From Selaginella moellendorffii (taxonomy: Eukaryota; Streptophyta; Lycopodiopsida; Selaginellales; Selaginellaceae), in contig NW_003314387.1 of the NCBI RefSeq assembly GCF_000143415.4, positions 1 to 29,766 of the forward strand: 29,766 bases of DNA. The letters are read 5' to 3'. This document shows positions 1 to 9,630 of the stretch, piece after piece. The notes below the pieces were generated by a model, which was given only the letters and a program-made list of their open reading frames with translations, was not told the origin of the DNA and ran no database searches. Each line of letters starts with the position of its first letter. Within the stretch, counting starts at the first letter, position 1. Position numbers and translations under genes: made by a program.

Positions 1-438
1 ACGGAAAGTGCTTCATTCCACGAGTTGCATTTGGATTTGTGTAAATTTAACACGAATAAATTTTTGCAGGCCACTAGTTTCCGAACAAGGAAGGCTTTCG
101 AGGGCGAGAGGTGTTATCCAGAGCATTGCAGTCGACGCTTTGTCCATGGTGGGTAGAGCAAAGGTAATAATGAAGTTTCAATCGTCTTGGCACTCACTCG
201 GAAATATTTTTGTGTCGTTTTTCCATAGACCGCTTACAAGATGACCATGGGCTTTGGCCAAGATCAAATTCACGCGTCCTCAGTATTCAGTATGCCGATG
301 GTTTCTTCGTCGCGAAGTTCCTGGAGAAATCCATCTCTGTACAACGATTGGCTTTCGTCTTCTTCTTCGTTCCCCCCTCCCGCAATCGACGAAGAAGTTT
401 TGACGTCCGAGAGAGTTTCCATCCCTCAAGACGTATAG
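1..438 (+). CDS. 3' end of an unrecognised gene (partial)
   Basis: I do not recognise this gene. Three exons join in one open frame: 1-38, 70-171 and 230-438, with the stop at 436-438. Intron 1 (39-69) ends in TTTTTGCAG. Intron 2 starts GTAATA and ends CCATAG. The joined C-terminus is about 115 residues. It has a helical-looking stretch (residues LSRARGVIQSIAVDAL), then a Ser/Pro-rich tail ending in IPQDV. The 31-nt first intron is unusually short, so the first junction is the weakest part. The stop lies 21 bp from the stop of the opposite-strand zinc-finger gene, so the two are tail to tail. The 5' part lies outside the window. The shared frame and splice signals support a real gene, but the family is unknown. 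Confidence 0.4.
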
Positions 439-459
439 ACTTCGGGAGGTATGACTTGT

Positions 460-1231
460 TTACTTCTCTTGCCTGTTCCCTGTTCCTAATCTAAGCTCAA
501 CTTCTGCAGCTACGTGACTCGATTGCGGCCGAGTCGAGTCCCGTGAGCTGCTGGCGAGCGACGCATTTGAGTCGTGTACATTGTTGAAGAAGTTTTCCTG
601 CTGGTGGGCTTGGACCAAGGAAGAAATGACTGCCTTTGGGTCCGACAACCTACACAGCACAGGAGCAAAGTTTTGGTGGCGGATCAAAATTCGCCTTTAT
701 ACTTACATGAGAGCACCGGTAGGCCAATCTTGTTCCATAACGAGTCTTCGTGCGTGCAGCAGCTGTTCGCGCTCTCTCTCTGCAAGATCAAAGTATAGAA
801 GACGATGCGCTCTAAGTTTCTCTCACCTTGGCGGTGCCGATTCATGTGTCCTCCCAGAGCTTGAGACTTTGCAAACTTCATCGGACAGAAGCGGCACTCG
901 TAAGGCCTGGAAGACGATGGCTCGTTGCTGCACGAAGAAGCGGCCATGGAGGAAAGGCTGCGAGGCCGGAGTCGAGGCCGAGGACGAGGCTTTGGAGGTG
1001 GCGGCGGTGGTGGCATCTGACAGCAGCTGGTAAAAGAATAATTCGCAAACGCAGTGCAACGCTAAGGATTGGAATCGTGACGAGCAAGAGGAAGAACGAA
1101 AGAGTGATTTTTTGGAGGTGAGTTTATACTGACCAGCTCGATGATCTTGTTGTGCTATCGCAGTTGCATTGGGACGACGAGGATGGAGTAGTCGGGGACA
1201 AGTTAAGATCAAGAGACGATGCTTCATCCAT
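460..1231 (-). CDS. JAGGED-like single C2H2 zinc-finger transcription repressor
   Basis: Predicted nuclear DNA-binding repressor of the plant JAGGED/NUBBIN type, a family that controls growth of lateral organs. Exons on the minus strand: 1231-1130, 1016-827, 779-707 and 649-460; total 184 aa, and all phases close. Residues 7-11 are LDLNL, an EAR motif that recruits TOPLESS co-repressors. A Pro/Arg stretch follows at about 36-53. A single C2H2 finger comes next, with Cys75, Cys78, His91 and His95, and carries the plant signature QALGGH. The splice after the finger gives GGHMNRHRQERE, the exact JAGGED-type run. The C-terminus has VELRLG, a possible second EAR-like motif. Reading straight through the donor at 826 would lose HRQERE, which supports the spliced model. 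At 184 aa it is shorter than Arabidopsis JAG (about 250 aa). Which JAG/NUB/GIS-like paralogue it is cannot be decided here. Confidence 0.85.
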
Positions 1232-1554
1232 CGCTGCGAGAAGACGAAGTAGTACTAGAGTTCTTGCGAAAATAGGATCTAGTCAAGTATAATTGGGGTG
1301 ATCAAAGAGTGACGAAAGATTCTTTGGTTCTTTGTTTAATCTTTGCATCGGACTTTGCCAACACCAATGAAGAGAAAGTTCTAACTTCCAAAACTAGCCT
1401 TTAAGCCCTAATTTTATCTCTTTAAAGCGACCTTTAGAAGATCCAAAAGTAACAAACCCTAAAATCTTTGTTCTTTACCGTTGGATCGGGATCGGTTATC
1501 TAGGGCTTGAGCTATTTTTTTCCCTCTCTTTCTCTCGTCGTGCGGGCGGATGAG
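1232..1554. promoter_or_regulatory. Divergent intergenic promoter, JAGGED-like / SUN
   Basis: These 323 bp separate two start codons that point away from each other, so they must hold both promoters and leaders. The SUN-side half has plant telo-box-like AACCCTAA near 1455 and related CCCTAA/TAGGGC words near 1405 and 1501. A short out-of-frame ATG at 1550 overlaps the SUN start and stops after 7 codons. No clear TATA box was seen. Confidence 0.5.
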
Positions 1555-3234
1555 ATGCTGGCTGCCGCCGTGAATTCCACCTCCACCGCCACCTCCGGCT
1601 CGATTCCTCCTCCTCCTCCTCCCGCCGCTCCCGCCGTTCCCTCTAGGGCGAGGAAGCGTCCTCCCACTTCTAGGTCTCACTCCATGGTCGCAGCAGCTCC
1701 GGAAGAACAGGGCATCGACAATGGCGGCGCTGCCGCCGTTGCTGGCGCTGCGAATCCCGCGAGCAACACGGCCAATGGCGGCTGCGAGACGTGCTGCAGC
1801 GTCGGGAATGGGGAGGGCGAGGCGGTGTCGTCGCCGCTGCGCAAGACATCGCTTCGGGCGCCCAAGACAGGTAACAAGGTAGCTAGATCTTCACACAAGC
1901 AGGATAGTTCTTCGCGGCCGGGGGCGGAGACTCACCACCATCTCGCGGGGCCGCTCTTCTCCAAGCCGGTCTTCATCGCTGTGATGCTGGCAGTGATGGC
2001 CACTACTGCCTGGAAGTGGAGCCGGGATCCAGGGGTAGCACCGGGGATCTCGATCGCCCAGATGAAAGAGCTGGAGGATTTCTCGAGGAAGACGACCAAG
2101 TGGATGCAAGTCCAGCTCGAGCTTGTGGATATGAAGATCGGGAAGGAGATCGAGGGGCTGAGGAGAGATGTGGAGGACAAGATCGAGGAGCAGGCGTTGG
2201 CTCTAGAGACGAGCATCATGAACTTGAAATCACAGGTGGAGGATATGGATTCTTCCGTGCAAAGGCTCACGCAGGACGGGCTTCTCACGAAGAAGGAAGG
2301 GATGGAACTCATCGCGTCGATTATCCAGCAGCGAGCAGCGGAAGAGTCTGGAAAATCTCTCACTCTGGACGACGTGAGAATCGCTGCGAGACAGATCGTG
2401 GAAGCGGAGCTGGAGAAGCACTCGGCGGATGGAATCGGTCGGGTGGACTATGCTCTTGGCAGTGGAGGAGGGAAGATCATCGAGCACTCGGAGGGATTTT
2501 TCACGGGTGGCCGGGCGGGGTGGCTGAGCATTCTTGGAGCTGGGCTCTCGGCCGGTGGCGCGGTGAGGCATCCCATGGCTCACAAAGTCTTGGAGCCGAG
2601 CTATGGCGAGCCGGGTCAGTGCCTTCCACTCAAAGGAAGCAATGTTTTCGTGGAGATTGCGCTGAGAACTCACATACATCCCGACGCCATTACGATCGAG
2701 CACGTCCCAAAGGTATGATCTCTCCTTTTTTTTTCGAGTGTTTGAGCGAGAGACCTTGATCCGGGAGTGAGAGAAACTTAGCTTAGCGCTAATCTGGCGA
2801 GACTAGAGTTTGGTTCTTCCTCTTTCTTTCTTCGACTGTTTGAGCGAGACAGAGATAGAAAACTTCGATCGAGAGAAACTTAGTCCAGCGTTTTCTTCAA
2901 GCTCTCGAGACTAAAGTTTGGTTCATCCTCTTTCTTCCAGAGCGTGGCTTACGACGTGACGAGCGCTCCCAAAGATTTCCGCGTCTTTGGCTGGCTGGAG
3001 CGAAGCATCCAAGCCGGGACGATCGCGCGGCCAGTGAAGAAGCTCTTGCTGGGAGAATTCAGCTATAGTTTGGATGGATCAAACATCCAGACTTTTAGCT
3101 TCCCGGAAGAAGTGTCGAGGGAGCTGATCAACACCGTGCGAATCCACATTACTTCCAACCACGGCAGCTCCTCTCACACTTGCCTCTACAGAGTTCGCGT
3201 CCACGGCTTTGAGCCATCGCCACAACATTTTTAG
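1555..3234 (+). CDS. SUN-domain inner nuclear membrane protein (SUN1/SUN2 class)
   Basis: SUN proteins span the inner nuclear membrane and bind KASH/WIP partners in the perinuclear space, forming the LINC bridge. Two exons, 1555-2712 and 2941-3234, give 483 aa. The open frame extends upstream to 1507 but without an ATG, so 1555 is chosen. The N-terminus (1-135) is low-complexity, with a basic NLS-like RARKRPP at 31-37. One membrane segment lies at about 137-155. A coiled coil follows at about 170-250. The SUN domain (about 300-483) has GQCLPLKG, ITIEHVPK, SVAYDVTSAPKDFRVFGW, NTVRIHI and SNHGSSSHTCLYRVRVHG, matching Arabidopsis SUN1/2 closely. The architecture is the classical C-terminal SUN type. 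The single intron is long for this locus (228 nt) and contains an internal duplication. Confidence 0.95.
2734..2940. repeat. Tandem duplication inside the SUN intron
   Basis: Two diverged copies of about 97-110 bp lie side by side at 2734-2830 and 2831-2940. Both contain TTCGA(G/C)TGTTTGAGCGAGA, a GAGAGAAACTTAG word, and CGAGACTA(G/A)AGTTTGGTTC followed by a pyrimidine tract. The second copy carries the functional CTTCCAG acceptor; the matching place in the first copy lacks an AG. Confidence 0.75.
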
Positions 3235-3330
3235 AGCTCTTGTTCTTCGTGTAAATTCTTTCTCTTCTTTTAATATACATTGTGTTTGAACAGACGAGTG
3301 TGGAGGCGCCCTAAACCTAAGCTATGAGAT

Positions 3331-5771
3331 ATGGGAGATGAAGCGAGCTGGGATTCGCGGCGTGGCAGCCGCGGCCGAGCTTCTTCCAATCGATCGGCAA
3401 GCTCGTCACAGCGCGCGGCAGCGCCGGATGGTAGGGATTTCATCGGCAGTATCAGGCGGAGGCAGCAGCAAGCGAGGGGTTTGTCGCGGAAATGGGGGTC
3501 GATCAATCGCTACATTCTCCAGGCGCGGCAGTGGGCCGAGCAGGAGCCGACGCTGCTGGCGCTCCAGGCCGCGCTGCTGAGATTCGTCGACAAGCTGGTG
3601 CCAGTCATGGCGAGAATTCGATCGAGGGCCGGGAAGGTCGTCGAGCGATGGTGGCCGGGAGTGGAGAGATGGGGCATATTCGCTGGCAGGTTTTTCCTGA
3701 TTCTTCTCGTCGCTACGCTTGACTGTTCGCTGCGAGGGATCAAATCGGTCTTGCGATTGAGCTCCGCGGCCTTGTGCCTCATTTTTTGGTGCTCCATTCT
3801 CAACCTCGCGGTGCTCGCAGGATTTCTCTCCATCGCCATTGCCACTGTAAGTTCTCGAAGCTTTGGCCTTTGCTTCTTTCTCCATTTTGTTTGCTTCATA
3901 CATAGTTTTTTCTTCTCTTCCAGGTGGTCACGATAGTCACATCGTTTTTCCTTGGATTAACTCCAGGTTTCATCGTCCTGAGCTTGTATGGAGCTTCTGT
4001 TTCGTGGATGTATGGGAGCTTCTGGACGACGTTCGCAGTCGTCTTAATTGCAGGTCAGTGACTTTTGGTGAAGTGGATTTCTTCTCACCGTCGTGCTCCA
4101 GGCACTCTCTACCTTTTCCAGCAGCCTGCCGCCTGGATCATCCTCTTGCTCTACGCGGTTTACTCGTGCAAGGTCCATGGAGGGTGGCTTGGAGTGTTTC
4201 TCTGCTGTGGCCTGTCCTTCGTGTCCAGTGACGTGATCGTTTACTTGGTCGCTACTGTCGAGCAGAGAAGACAAAGTGAAAAGGTACACGATCGGTTTAG
4301 TAAAGGCAAGGCAGCTCCCAAGTCCAGTTCTCAAACTCAAAGATTTAGCAGTGCTGCTGAAGACGAGAATTCGCCTTCCGTAAGTGGTGCTCCTGATGTC
4401 GACCAAACGGTGGCAGAGGAAGAGGTTGCACGAATTCTGGGGTCCGGGGATCACTATGCAGTTCTTGGCTTCCAACGGTTTGAAGTTTGCGAAGAGTCCG
4501 CTCTGAAAAGAGAGTACAGGAAAAAGGTTTGATCTTCTTTTCTGTTTTTCCTTGTCCAGTTTGGTTGACGATTATGGTGCAGGCAATGTTGGTTCATCCT
4601 GATAAAAACAAGGGAAACGCCAAAGCGGAAGAGTCGTTTAAGCGATTACAAAATGCTTATGAGGTCGAATCTTGCTTTACTCTTGACAGTGATACTATAA
4701 TGCAGTCTTCCTTGCAGGTTCTTCTGGACACTGCGAAGAAGAAATCTTACGACGATGATTTGCGGAGGGAGGAGTTAATCATGAACTTTCGACGAAACGG
4801 CTTTGGCTTCCATAAGGTAAAGCTCGGAGCCAGCGGGATTTTTCTTCGCTAATGATTTGCTTGCTTGTCTGCGACAAACAGAACGGCAGGTGTGAGTCGC
4901 CAGATTGTGGGTGTCACAATCTCGATCACCAAGACGAGGGAGCTGAAGCCGAGCTAGTTGACGCACGGCCTATTGTCTGTAAGAATTGCAAGCAGCTCCA
5001 CATGTGGACGCCTACGGACAGGAATAAGCAACACGCGAGGTGGTGTCAAGTACGTATTTGTTAGTTCCTCACGATCAGTTTAGATTTCGGAGGTGATATT
5101 CTCGTCCGTGTCAATTATGCCAGGAGTGTCAGGAATTCCATCCGGCCAAGGATGGAGACGGCTGGGTAGAACAATTCGGTCATGCTGTCTTCTTTGGTTT
5201 GTTCCAAAAGGTTGGTAATTAGTTGAATGTAGGACGCAATTTGGTTGTGAAGATGAGCCGTGGTGCGTGTTTTTTTTTTTTTTTTTGTTCCTTTTTTGTT
5301 TTGTTCTATCAGGTGGATGTTCCTCAAGCATACGCTTGCGCTGGAGACATGGTGTTCAACGTAACGGACTGGGCGATTTGCCAGGTAACGGAGCTCATTA
5401 AAACTCGTCTCTCTTGAAAACTTAGACATTGGCTTCTTCCACAGGGCATGAAGTGTCCAGCAAACACGCACAAGCCTTCGTTCTTCGTGAGCACACAGGC
5501 AGCCATGGGAGGAGGAGGAGGATCTTCATCGAAAAAAGGCAGGAAAGGCAACGTTGCCGAAGGATTTCCATTCCCCGACATGGCGGAGACGATGAACGAG
5601 CAAGAGTTTTACGACTGGTTCGAGAAGGCGATGGCTTCCGGGATGTTTGGAGGCGCGAGTTCTTCTCACGGCGAGCAGCAAAGCCATCACCAGCAACAGC
5701 AAGCTTCCTCGTCGTCGTCCAAGCAAGGCCATCGAAAGAAGAAGAAAGGAGGCAACAAGAAGCAGTGGTGA
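3331..5771 (+). CDS. Membrane J-domain co-chaperone with Jiv90 domain (DNAJC14-like)
   Basis: Predicted multi-pass ER-type membrane protein that recruits and stimulates Hsp70 through its J domain. Exons: 3331-3846, 3924-4053, 4102-4526, 4583-4663, 4718-4816, 4882-5049, 5124-5210, 5313-5384 and 5445-5771; 634 aa, phases all closing. The N-terminus is basic and Ser-rich. At least five hydrophobic segments lie at about 110-265. The J domain is at about 325-395, with the catalytic HPD at 362-364 split from helix I by an intron. A Cys-rich region (about 420-525) has CESPDCGC, CKNC and WCQECQ clusters typical of the Jiv90 zinc-binding domain. The tail is rich in Gly, Ser, Gln and Lys. The order TM-J-Jiv90 matches animal DNAJC14 and its plant homologues. 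A five-codon upstream ORF starting at 3324 overlaps the start codon. Intron 7 has an 18-T run at about 5269-5286. Confidence 0.92.
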
Positions 5772-5802
5772 AGAACGCATACGTAGATAAAAGCTATATA
5801 AT

Positions 5803-5890
5803 CTCAGGAGTGGGATTCGAACCCACGCACGCTCTTTGTCCCCGATTTACCCCAGCAAATACTTTTTTGTCACATCGCTTGCGCGGTAAA
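5803..5890 (-). other. tRNA-like relic with perfect pol III B box
   Basis: On the minus strand, 5837-5808 reads as a tRNA T arm: stem GTGGG, loop TTCGAAT, stem CCCAC, then an acceptor-like TCCTGAG. GGTTCGAATCC is a perfect B box, and a TTTT stretch follows about 15 nt downstream. The 3' part resembles plant tRNA-Leu or tRNA-Ser. The upstream 50-60 nt give no good A box, no matching 5' acceptor strand and no clear anticodon arm. I therefore read it as a broken tRNA gene or the promoter end of a tRNA-derived SINE, not a working tRNA. Confidence 0.45.
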
Positions 5891-6400
5891 AAATGATGGA
5901 ATGATGAATTTGCGTAACAGAAAGCTGGCGATGACTGACGGGGTCAACTACGGACGGAATATGCCGTGCGGCGGGGAAGAATATTCTGGGAACCAAGCGT
6001 GGGCACACGTCATCCTCCTTCATGGGGATGTCATGTGCGGCAAACGGCCGCCGTGCGGTGACGCAGTTCTTTCCTTCCATCCATCTCTCTTGGTGTGGTG
6101 GTGTTTGTTTTTAGAGTGAGCTAGGTCTAGAATGAGCTCGCAAGTACCGCGAGGACGTCGCCAAGGCCTAGGCGCCGCAGGGGTGAGCGCGCGCATTCTC
6201 GGCTCGATCGGGGAGCTTCTTGGAGAGATTATGACGCCGCGATCGCTCCTCGGCGAGGTTACCGTCACAGGTGGATGAATTTCCCGGGATCTTGGCAGCG
6301 CATTCTCTGATCGGGAGCTCGGGAGCTTCTCTGATCGGTTGCTGCCATAGATCGTCGTCACAGGCGGCTGAATTTCGGAGAATCTTGCGGCGCCGCTATC
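5891..6400 (+). promoter_or_regulatory. Upstream region and leader of the bHLH gene, with uORFs
   Basis: This stretch holds no protein-coding gene that I can support. It contains a 48-codon upstream ORF (6132-6278), a second short one overlapping its end (6275-6310), and a tandem duplication (6264-6400) just before the bHLH start. The upstream ORFs would be expected to reduce translation of the bHLH if they are transcribed. Confidence 0.4.
6264..6395. repeat. Tandem duplication in the bHLH leader (period about 93 bp)
   Basis: The word GTCACAGGTGGATGAATTTC at 6264 recurs as GTCACAGGCGGCTGAATTTC at 6357. The similarity continues into GGATCTTGGCAGCGC against GAATCTTGCGGCGCC. Between them, a GATCGG(G)AGCTTCT word also recurs at about 6207, 6309 and 6330, so the region may hold more than two decayed units. 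Confidence 0.65.
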
Positions 6401-8617
6401 ATGGCCAAGGCGATCGTCCCCGGGCTCCAAGAAAGGCTGCGATCGCTGGTGAATGGCAAGGGCTGGGACTACGTCGTCTACTGGAAGCTCAACGACGATC
6501 AGAGGTATGGGATATGTTCTTCGCTAGCATGGAAAGACCTGTGTCGAGGATTTTGTGGCTCATCGCTCGCAGGTTTATCGATTGGGTGGGCTGCTGTTGT
6601 GGCGGAGTGACAGCAGGCCATGGAATTGGAGCGGATTTTTTCTCGCCACAGCCTCACTACCTGGATGGAGGAGCGCCTTGTCCCGATATCTCGTTCCCCC
6701 ATCCATCAACAAAGACGTGTACGCTTCTCTCCGCCATGACGCTCTCTCCTTCCATTCCTCTTGATTCGGCCGGGTAAGAACAAGTATGAGCTCGCTCGCA
6801 CAGAGAAACTGTAGTGAGTCCTTTAGCTTCGTGCGTGTGCTATCATATGTCACGAAACTCTTGTTTGTGTACTTACGCTTTGGTGGTTTCTTGGCAGTGT
6901 TCACGCTCAGGTGCTTTTGTCAGGGCAGCCTCGCTGGATTAACTTCTCGCTGGAGAGTAACCAGGTATATAAGGAGGGATTTTACTTAGAGATTGTGTCG
7001 TCGTGGTGTGGTAACGGAGGTTTTGCTTACAGCACGAAGGCGTGCAAACCAAAGTTTACATTCCAATCCAGAATGGAATCGTGGAGCTCGGATCGTCAAG
7101 CCAGGTGCTTTTGATATGCTAGAAGTGAGATGACAAAGCATTGATTCTTTTCTCTCTTGTTGCAGATTGCCGAGAATGCCATGGTCATTCAAAGTGTAAA
7201 AGCAAAGTGTGGGGATCCATGGCAGGATTTTCAGGTTGGCAATTACAATTCCATGCGAACTGGCTTGTTATGTACCTTTCTTTTCCACTGTCAGGGTTTC
7301 CAGGAGAACGTTGACCAGCAAGGCTTCAAATCTCTGTACAAGAACCAAGAAGATGGTTTAGACAAGCACTTCAACGGCCATGGCGACCAGGTGCACTGGA
7401 CTTCGGCGCTGGACACTCACCCTTGGGAACACGACGTAGGATTTTCCGACAATCAGTTCTCACTGAACATCGCGGCACCGACTCAGCTCAACTTCCTTGG
7501 GCAGCCCTCTAAAACGGGTGGTCAACCGTCGGACCACTTTGACAAGCAAGTTGACTGTTCCCGCCCCGAGAAACAAGTGCCGCCATTTGTGCAGGGGCTG
7601 CAAGACGTCCCTCCTCTTGCTCCTCCAAATCACAGCTTCTCGGAGTCTCCTCACGGCAGCGGCGTCTCCAAAGAGAACTCCGAAGTCAAGCAGGAGACGC
7701 GCGCTGATTCGTCAGATTGCAGCGATCAGGTGGACGAAGACGATGAGAAAGCCACCGGCCGCTCTGGCCGGCGGCACTTGTCCAAGAACTTGGTCGCCGA
7801 GAGGAAGCGGAGGAAGAAGCTTAACGAGCGCCTCTACTCTCTCCGAGCATTGGTCCCAAAGATAACCAAGGTAACGATTTGAGACTGACATTATAAATGG
7901 AGATGAATGACTGACAGGGTGGTTTCCTGTGTCTCAACAGATGGACAGAGCATCAATCTTGGGCGATGCCATTGAGTACGTCAAGGAGCTACAACAACAA
8001 GTTAAGGAGCTGCAGGACGAACTGGAGGACGATTCTCAGGCTGCCAACAATATCCCCGCAATGACAGACGTTTGTGGTGGAGGACACAAGCACCCTGGGA
8101 GCGAAGGAATCACGATTGCAGACGTTGACACCAACAAATGTGCCTTGAAAGCGGATGATATCAACGACAAGAAAGTGGAAGATCTCACGCAGCCAATGCA
8201 GGTAAGTACTTTGCAACAAAAAACACACGGCAAGTCTTACAATGTTTTTGCAGGTGGAAGTGAGCAAAATGGATGCTCACTTGCTAACTCTGAGGATCTT
8301 TTGTGAGAAGCGGCCGGGGGTGTTTGTGAAACTGATGCAGGCACTGGATGCGCTGGGTTTGGACGTCCTGCATGCAAATATCACCACGTTTCGAGGATTA
8401 GTCCTTAACGTTTTCAATGCCGAGGTAACGTTTTTGCTTTGGTTCTTTTCGTTTTTATCGAGTGAAGTTTTGGCTACTGTAGATGCGGGACAAGGAACTG
8501 ATGCAAGCTGAGCAGGTCAAAGAGACGCTCTTGGAAATGACATCGCAGCCAGAAGCGCGAAGTAGCTCGTCGCTTGTGTCTGAGTCTCATATGGGAGTGA
8601 TAACTATTGATGGATAA
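6401..8617 (+). CDS. bHLH transcription factor, ABORTED MICROSPORES (AMS) type
   Basis: Predicted nuclear DNA-binding factor; in Arabidopsis AMS drives tapetum function and sporopollenin wall genes. Exons: 6401-6504, 6573-6773, 6898-6964, 7033-7104, 7166-7234, 7295-7870, 7941-8201, 8254-8424 and 8483-8617; 551 aa, against 571 for Arabidopsis AMS. The N-terminal bHLH-MYC_N domain (1-170) has [23 protein letters not shown] and FPHPSTKTC, all close to AMS. An acidic linker [13 protein letters not shown] precedes the bHLH. The basic region has [13 protein letters not shown] (about 340-352). The helix-loop-helix is split by an intron before [17 protein letters not shown] (364 onwards). An ACT-like C-terminal domain (about 451-510) has [20 protein letters not shown]. 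The linker, the HLH wording and the C-terminal domain all point to AMS rather than MYC2 or ICE1. Only orthology within the subgroup is inferred. Confidence 0.92.
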
Positions 8618-8728
8618 ACGAGAATGCTGCCAAGTTAAAAATGATGGAATTTCCAATCTTCCATGACAAATATCTATTTATCATCAATTTCGAACATAAA
8701 TGTAACTTCCACTTGGAGTGTATACAAC

Positions 8729-9134
8729 ATGGATTTGGGAGGTTTAGTTTTTTCAATCTCCTTACTGATTATGTTATTTGGAGGCTCAGGCTCAGACTGT
8801 TCTTGTGAGAGTGTTGAGTATAACAACGTTGCTAACTTCACGATTTTAGGGGATGGTTATAATTTCAAGCCCGGAGCAGCTCTTAGATTGCAAAGATCAC
8901 AATAAGAGGAATGCAATTGCTAGGTGGTTGAATATGGAATATGGAAGGCATGAGATAGGAGACAATAATCCCACTTACAGTTATTTTGTAGAGGATTTGC
9001 AGTGTTTTGAGATTACTTCTTTTAATGGATGGGGTCATTTTAGAACCACAAATGGATGGTATGGTTGGAGTTTCTGGGCCTTCACAGGGAGTTTCATTCA
9101 ATCTTCTGACCACTTGAGTGTTGATTTTCTTTAA
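8729..9134 (+). CDS. Small secreted protein with SFNGWGH motif, copy 1
   Basis: Family not recognised. The best model joins 8729-8804 to 8887-9134 across an 82-nt intron (GTGAGA donor, TTGCTAAC branch-like site, CTCTTAG acceptor), giving 107 aa. Without splicing the frame from the ATG stops at 8905, and the downstream frame is open from 8850. The N-terminus MDLGGLVFSISLLIMLFGGSGS is a clear signal peptide, followed by a Cys-containing start of the mature chain. The C-terminal part is rich in Trp, Phe and Gly: CFEITSFNGWGHFRTTNGWYGW. The same SFNGWGH word occurs in the ORF 270 bp downstream, also behind a signal peptide. An alternative reading is a frameshifted pseudogene. The flanking DNA is more AT-rich than that of the neighbouring genes. 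Confidence 0.45.
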
Positions 9135-9399
9135 TTCTTGGTTAACCATTGGGTGTTCCTAGTTTATGTTTTGTTTATATTTAATTGAAGTTTTTAGTTG
9201 TATATTTTGAGTTTACTAAACTTCTTCACAAAATTACTAATAAAATTCTTTTTATTTGTTATTTGCCATCTGTATGTTTAACAAAAAGCAAAAGTAAAGC
9301 TGTAAAGGTGCAAGCTGTAAAGTTTATCCATCGATGCAAACTTCCATTTCTCGCGATGAATGTTAGGACATGGAAAATAAAATCTAGAGGCAGCAAGCT

Positions 9400-9630
9400 A
9401 TGTACCAAGCTCTAGTTTTTCCGGCTTTTACGATCTTGCTACTGGCACGGTTTCAAATCTCAGATTCATGCAGAGCTGCTGGTGCTAGGTATAGTCTTAA
9501 GGCCGTTCAGCCCAACATATCAAACGCTTCAGCTATTTCACCGAAAGCTTACAGTGCTTCGAAGTTTATGTCGTTCAATGGTTGGGGCCATTACAAGTCG
9601 GGGCATGGGTTTACCATCGATTTTACCTGA
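9400..9630 (+). CDS. Small secreted protein with SFNGWGH motif, copy 2
   Basis: A single-exon ORF of 76 aa; family not recognised. Residues 1-21 (core ALVFPAFTILLLARF) look like a signal peptide, followed by SDSCRAAG. The C-terminus is FMSFNGWGHYKSGHGFTIDFT. It shares SFNGWGH(F/Y) and an aromatic/Gly-rich C-terminus with the preceding ORF, but little else, so the pair would be an old tandem duplication. It is shorter than copy 1, lacking the region after the motif. It could also be a decayed copy. The only support for translation is the signal peptide and the shared motif. Confidence 0.4.
   Translation: MYQALVFPAFTILLLARFQISDSCRAAGARYSLKAVQPNISNASAISPKAYSASKFMSFNGWGHYKSGHGFTIDFT

Noticed and set aside
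684-826. Unspliced reading of the zinc-finger frame to a stop at 684
   Set aside because: Splicing at 826/780 gives HRQERE and continues into an open, phase-matched exon; the read-through tail has no family match.
2016-2759. 247-codon plus-strand frame overlapping SUN
   Set aside because: It is a shifted frame of SUN exon 1; Gly/Arg/Glu-rich without motifs, while the SUN frame matches known SUN proteins.
5269-5286. Long T run, and similar T runs at about 16227 and 22192
   Set aside because: These are pyrimidine tracts of introns, not poly-A tails of retrocopies; no target-site duplications are visible.
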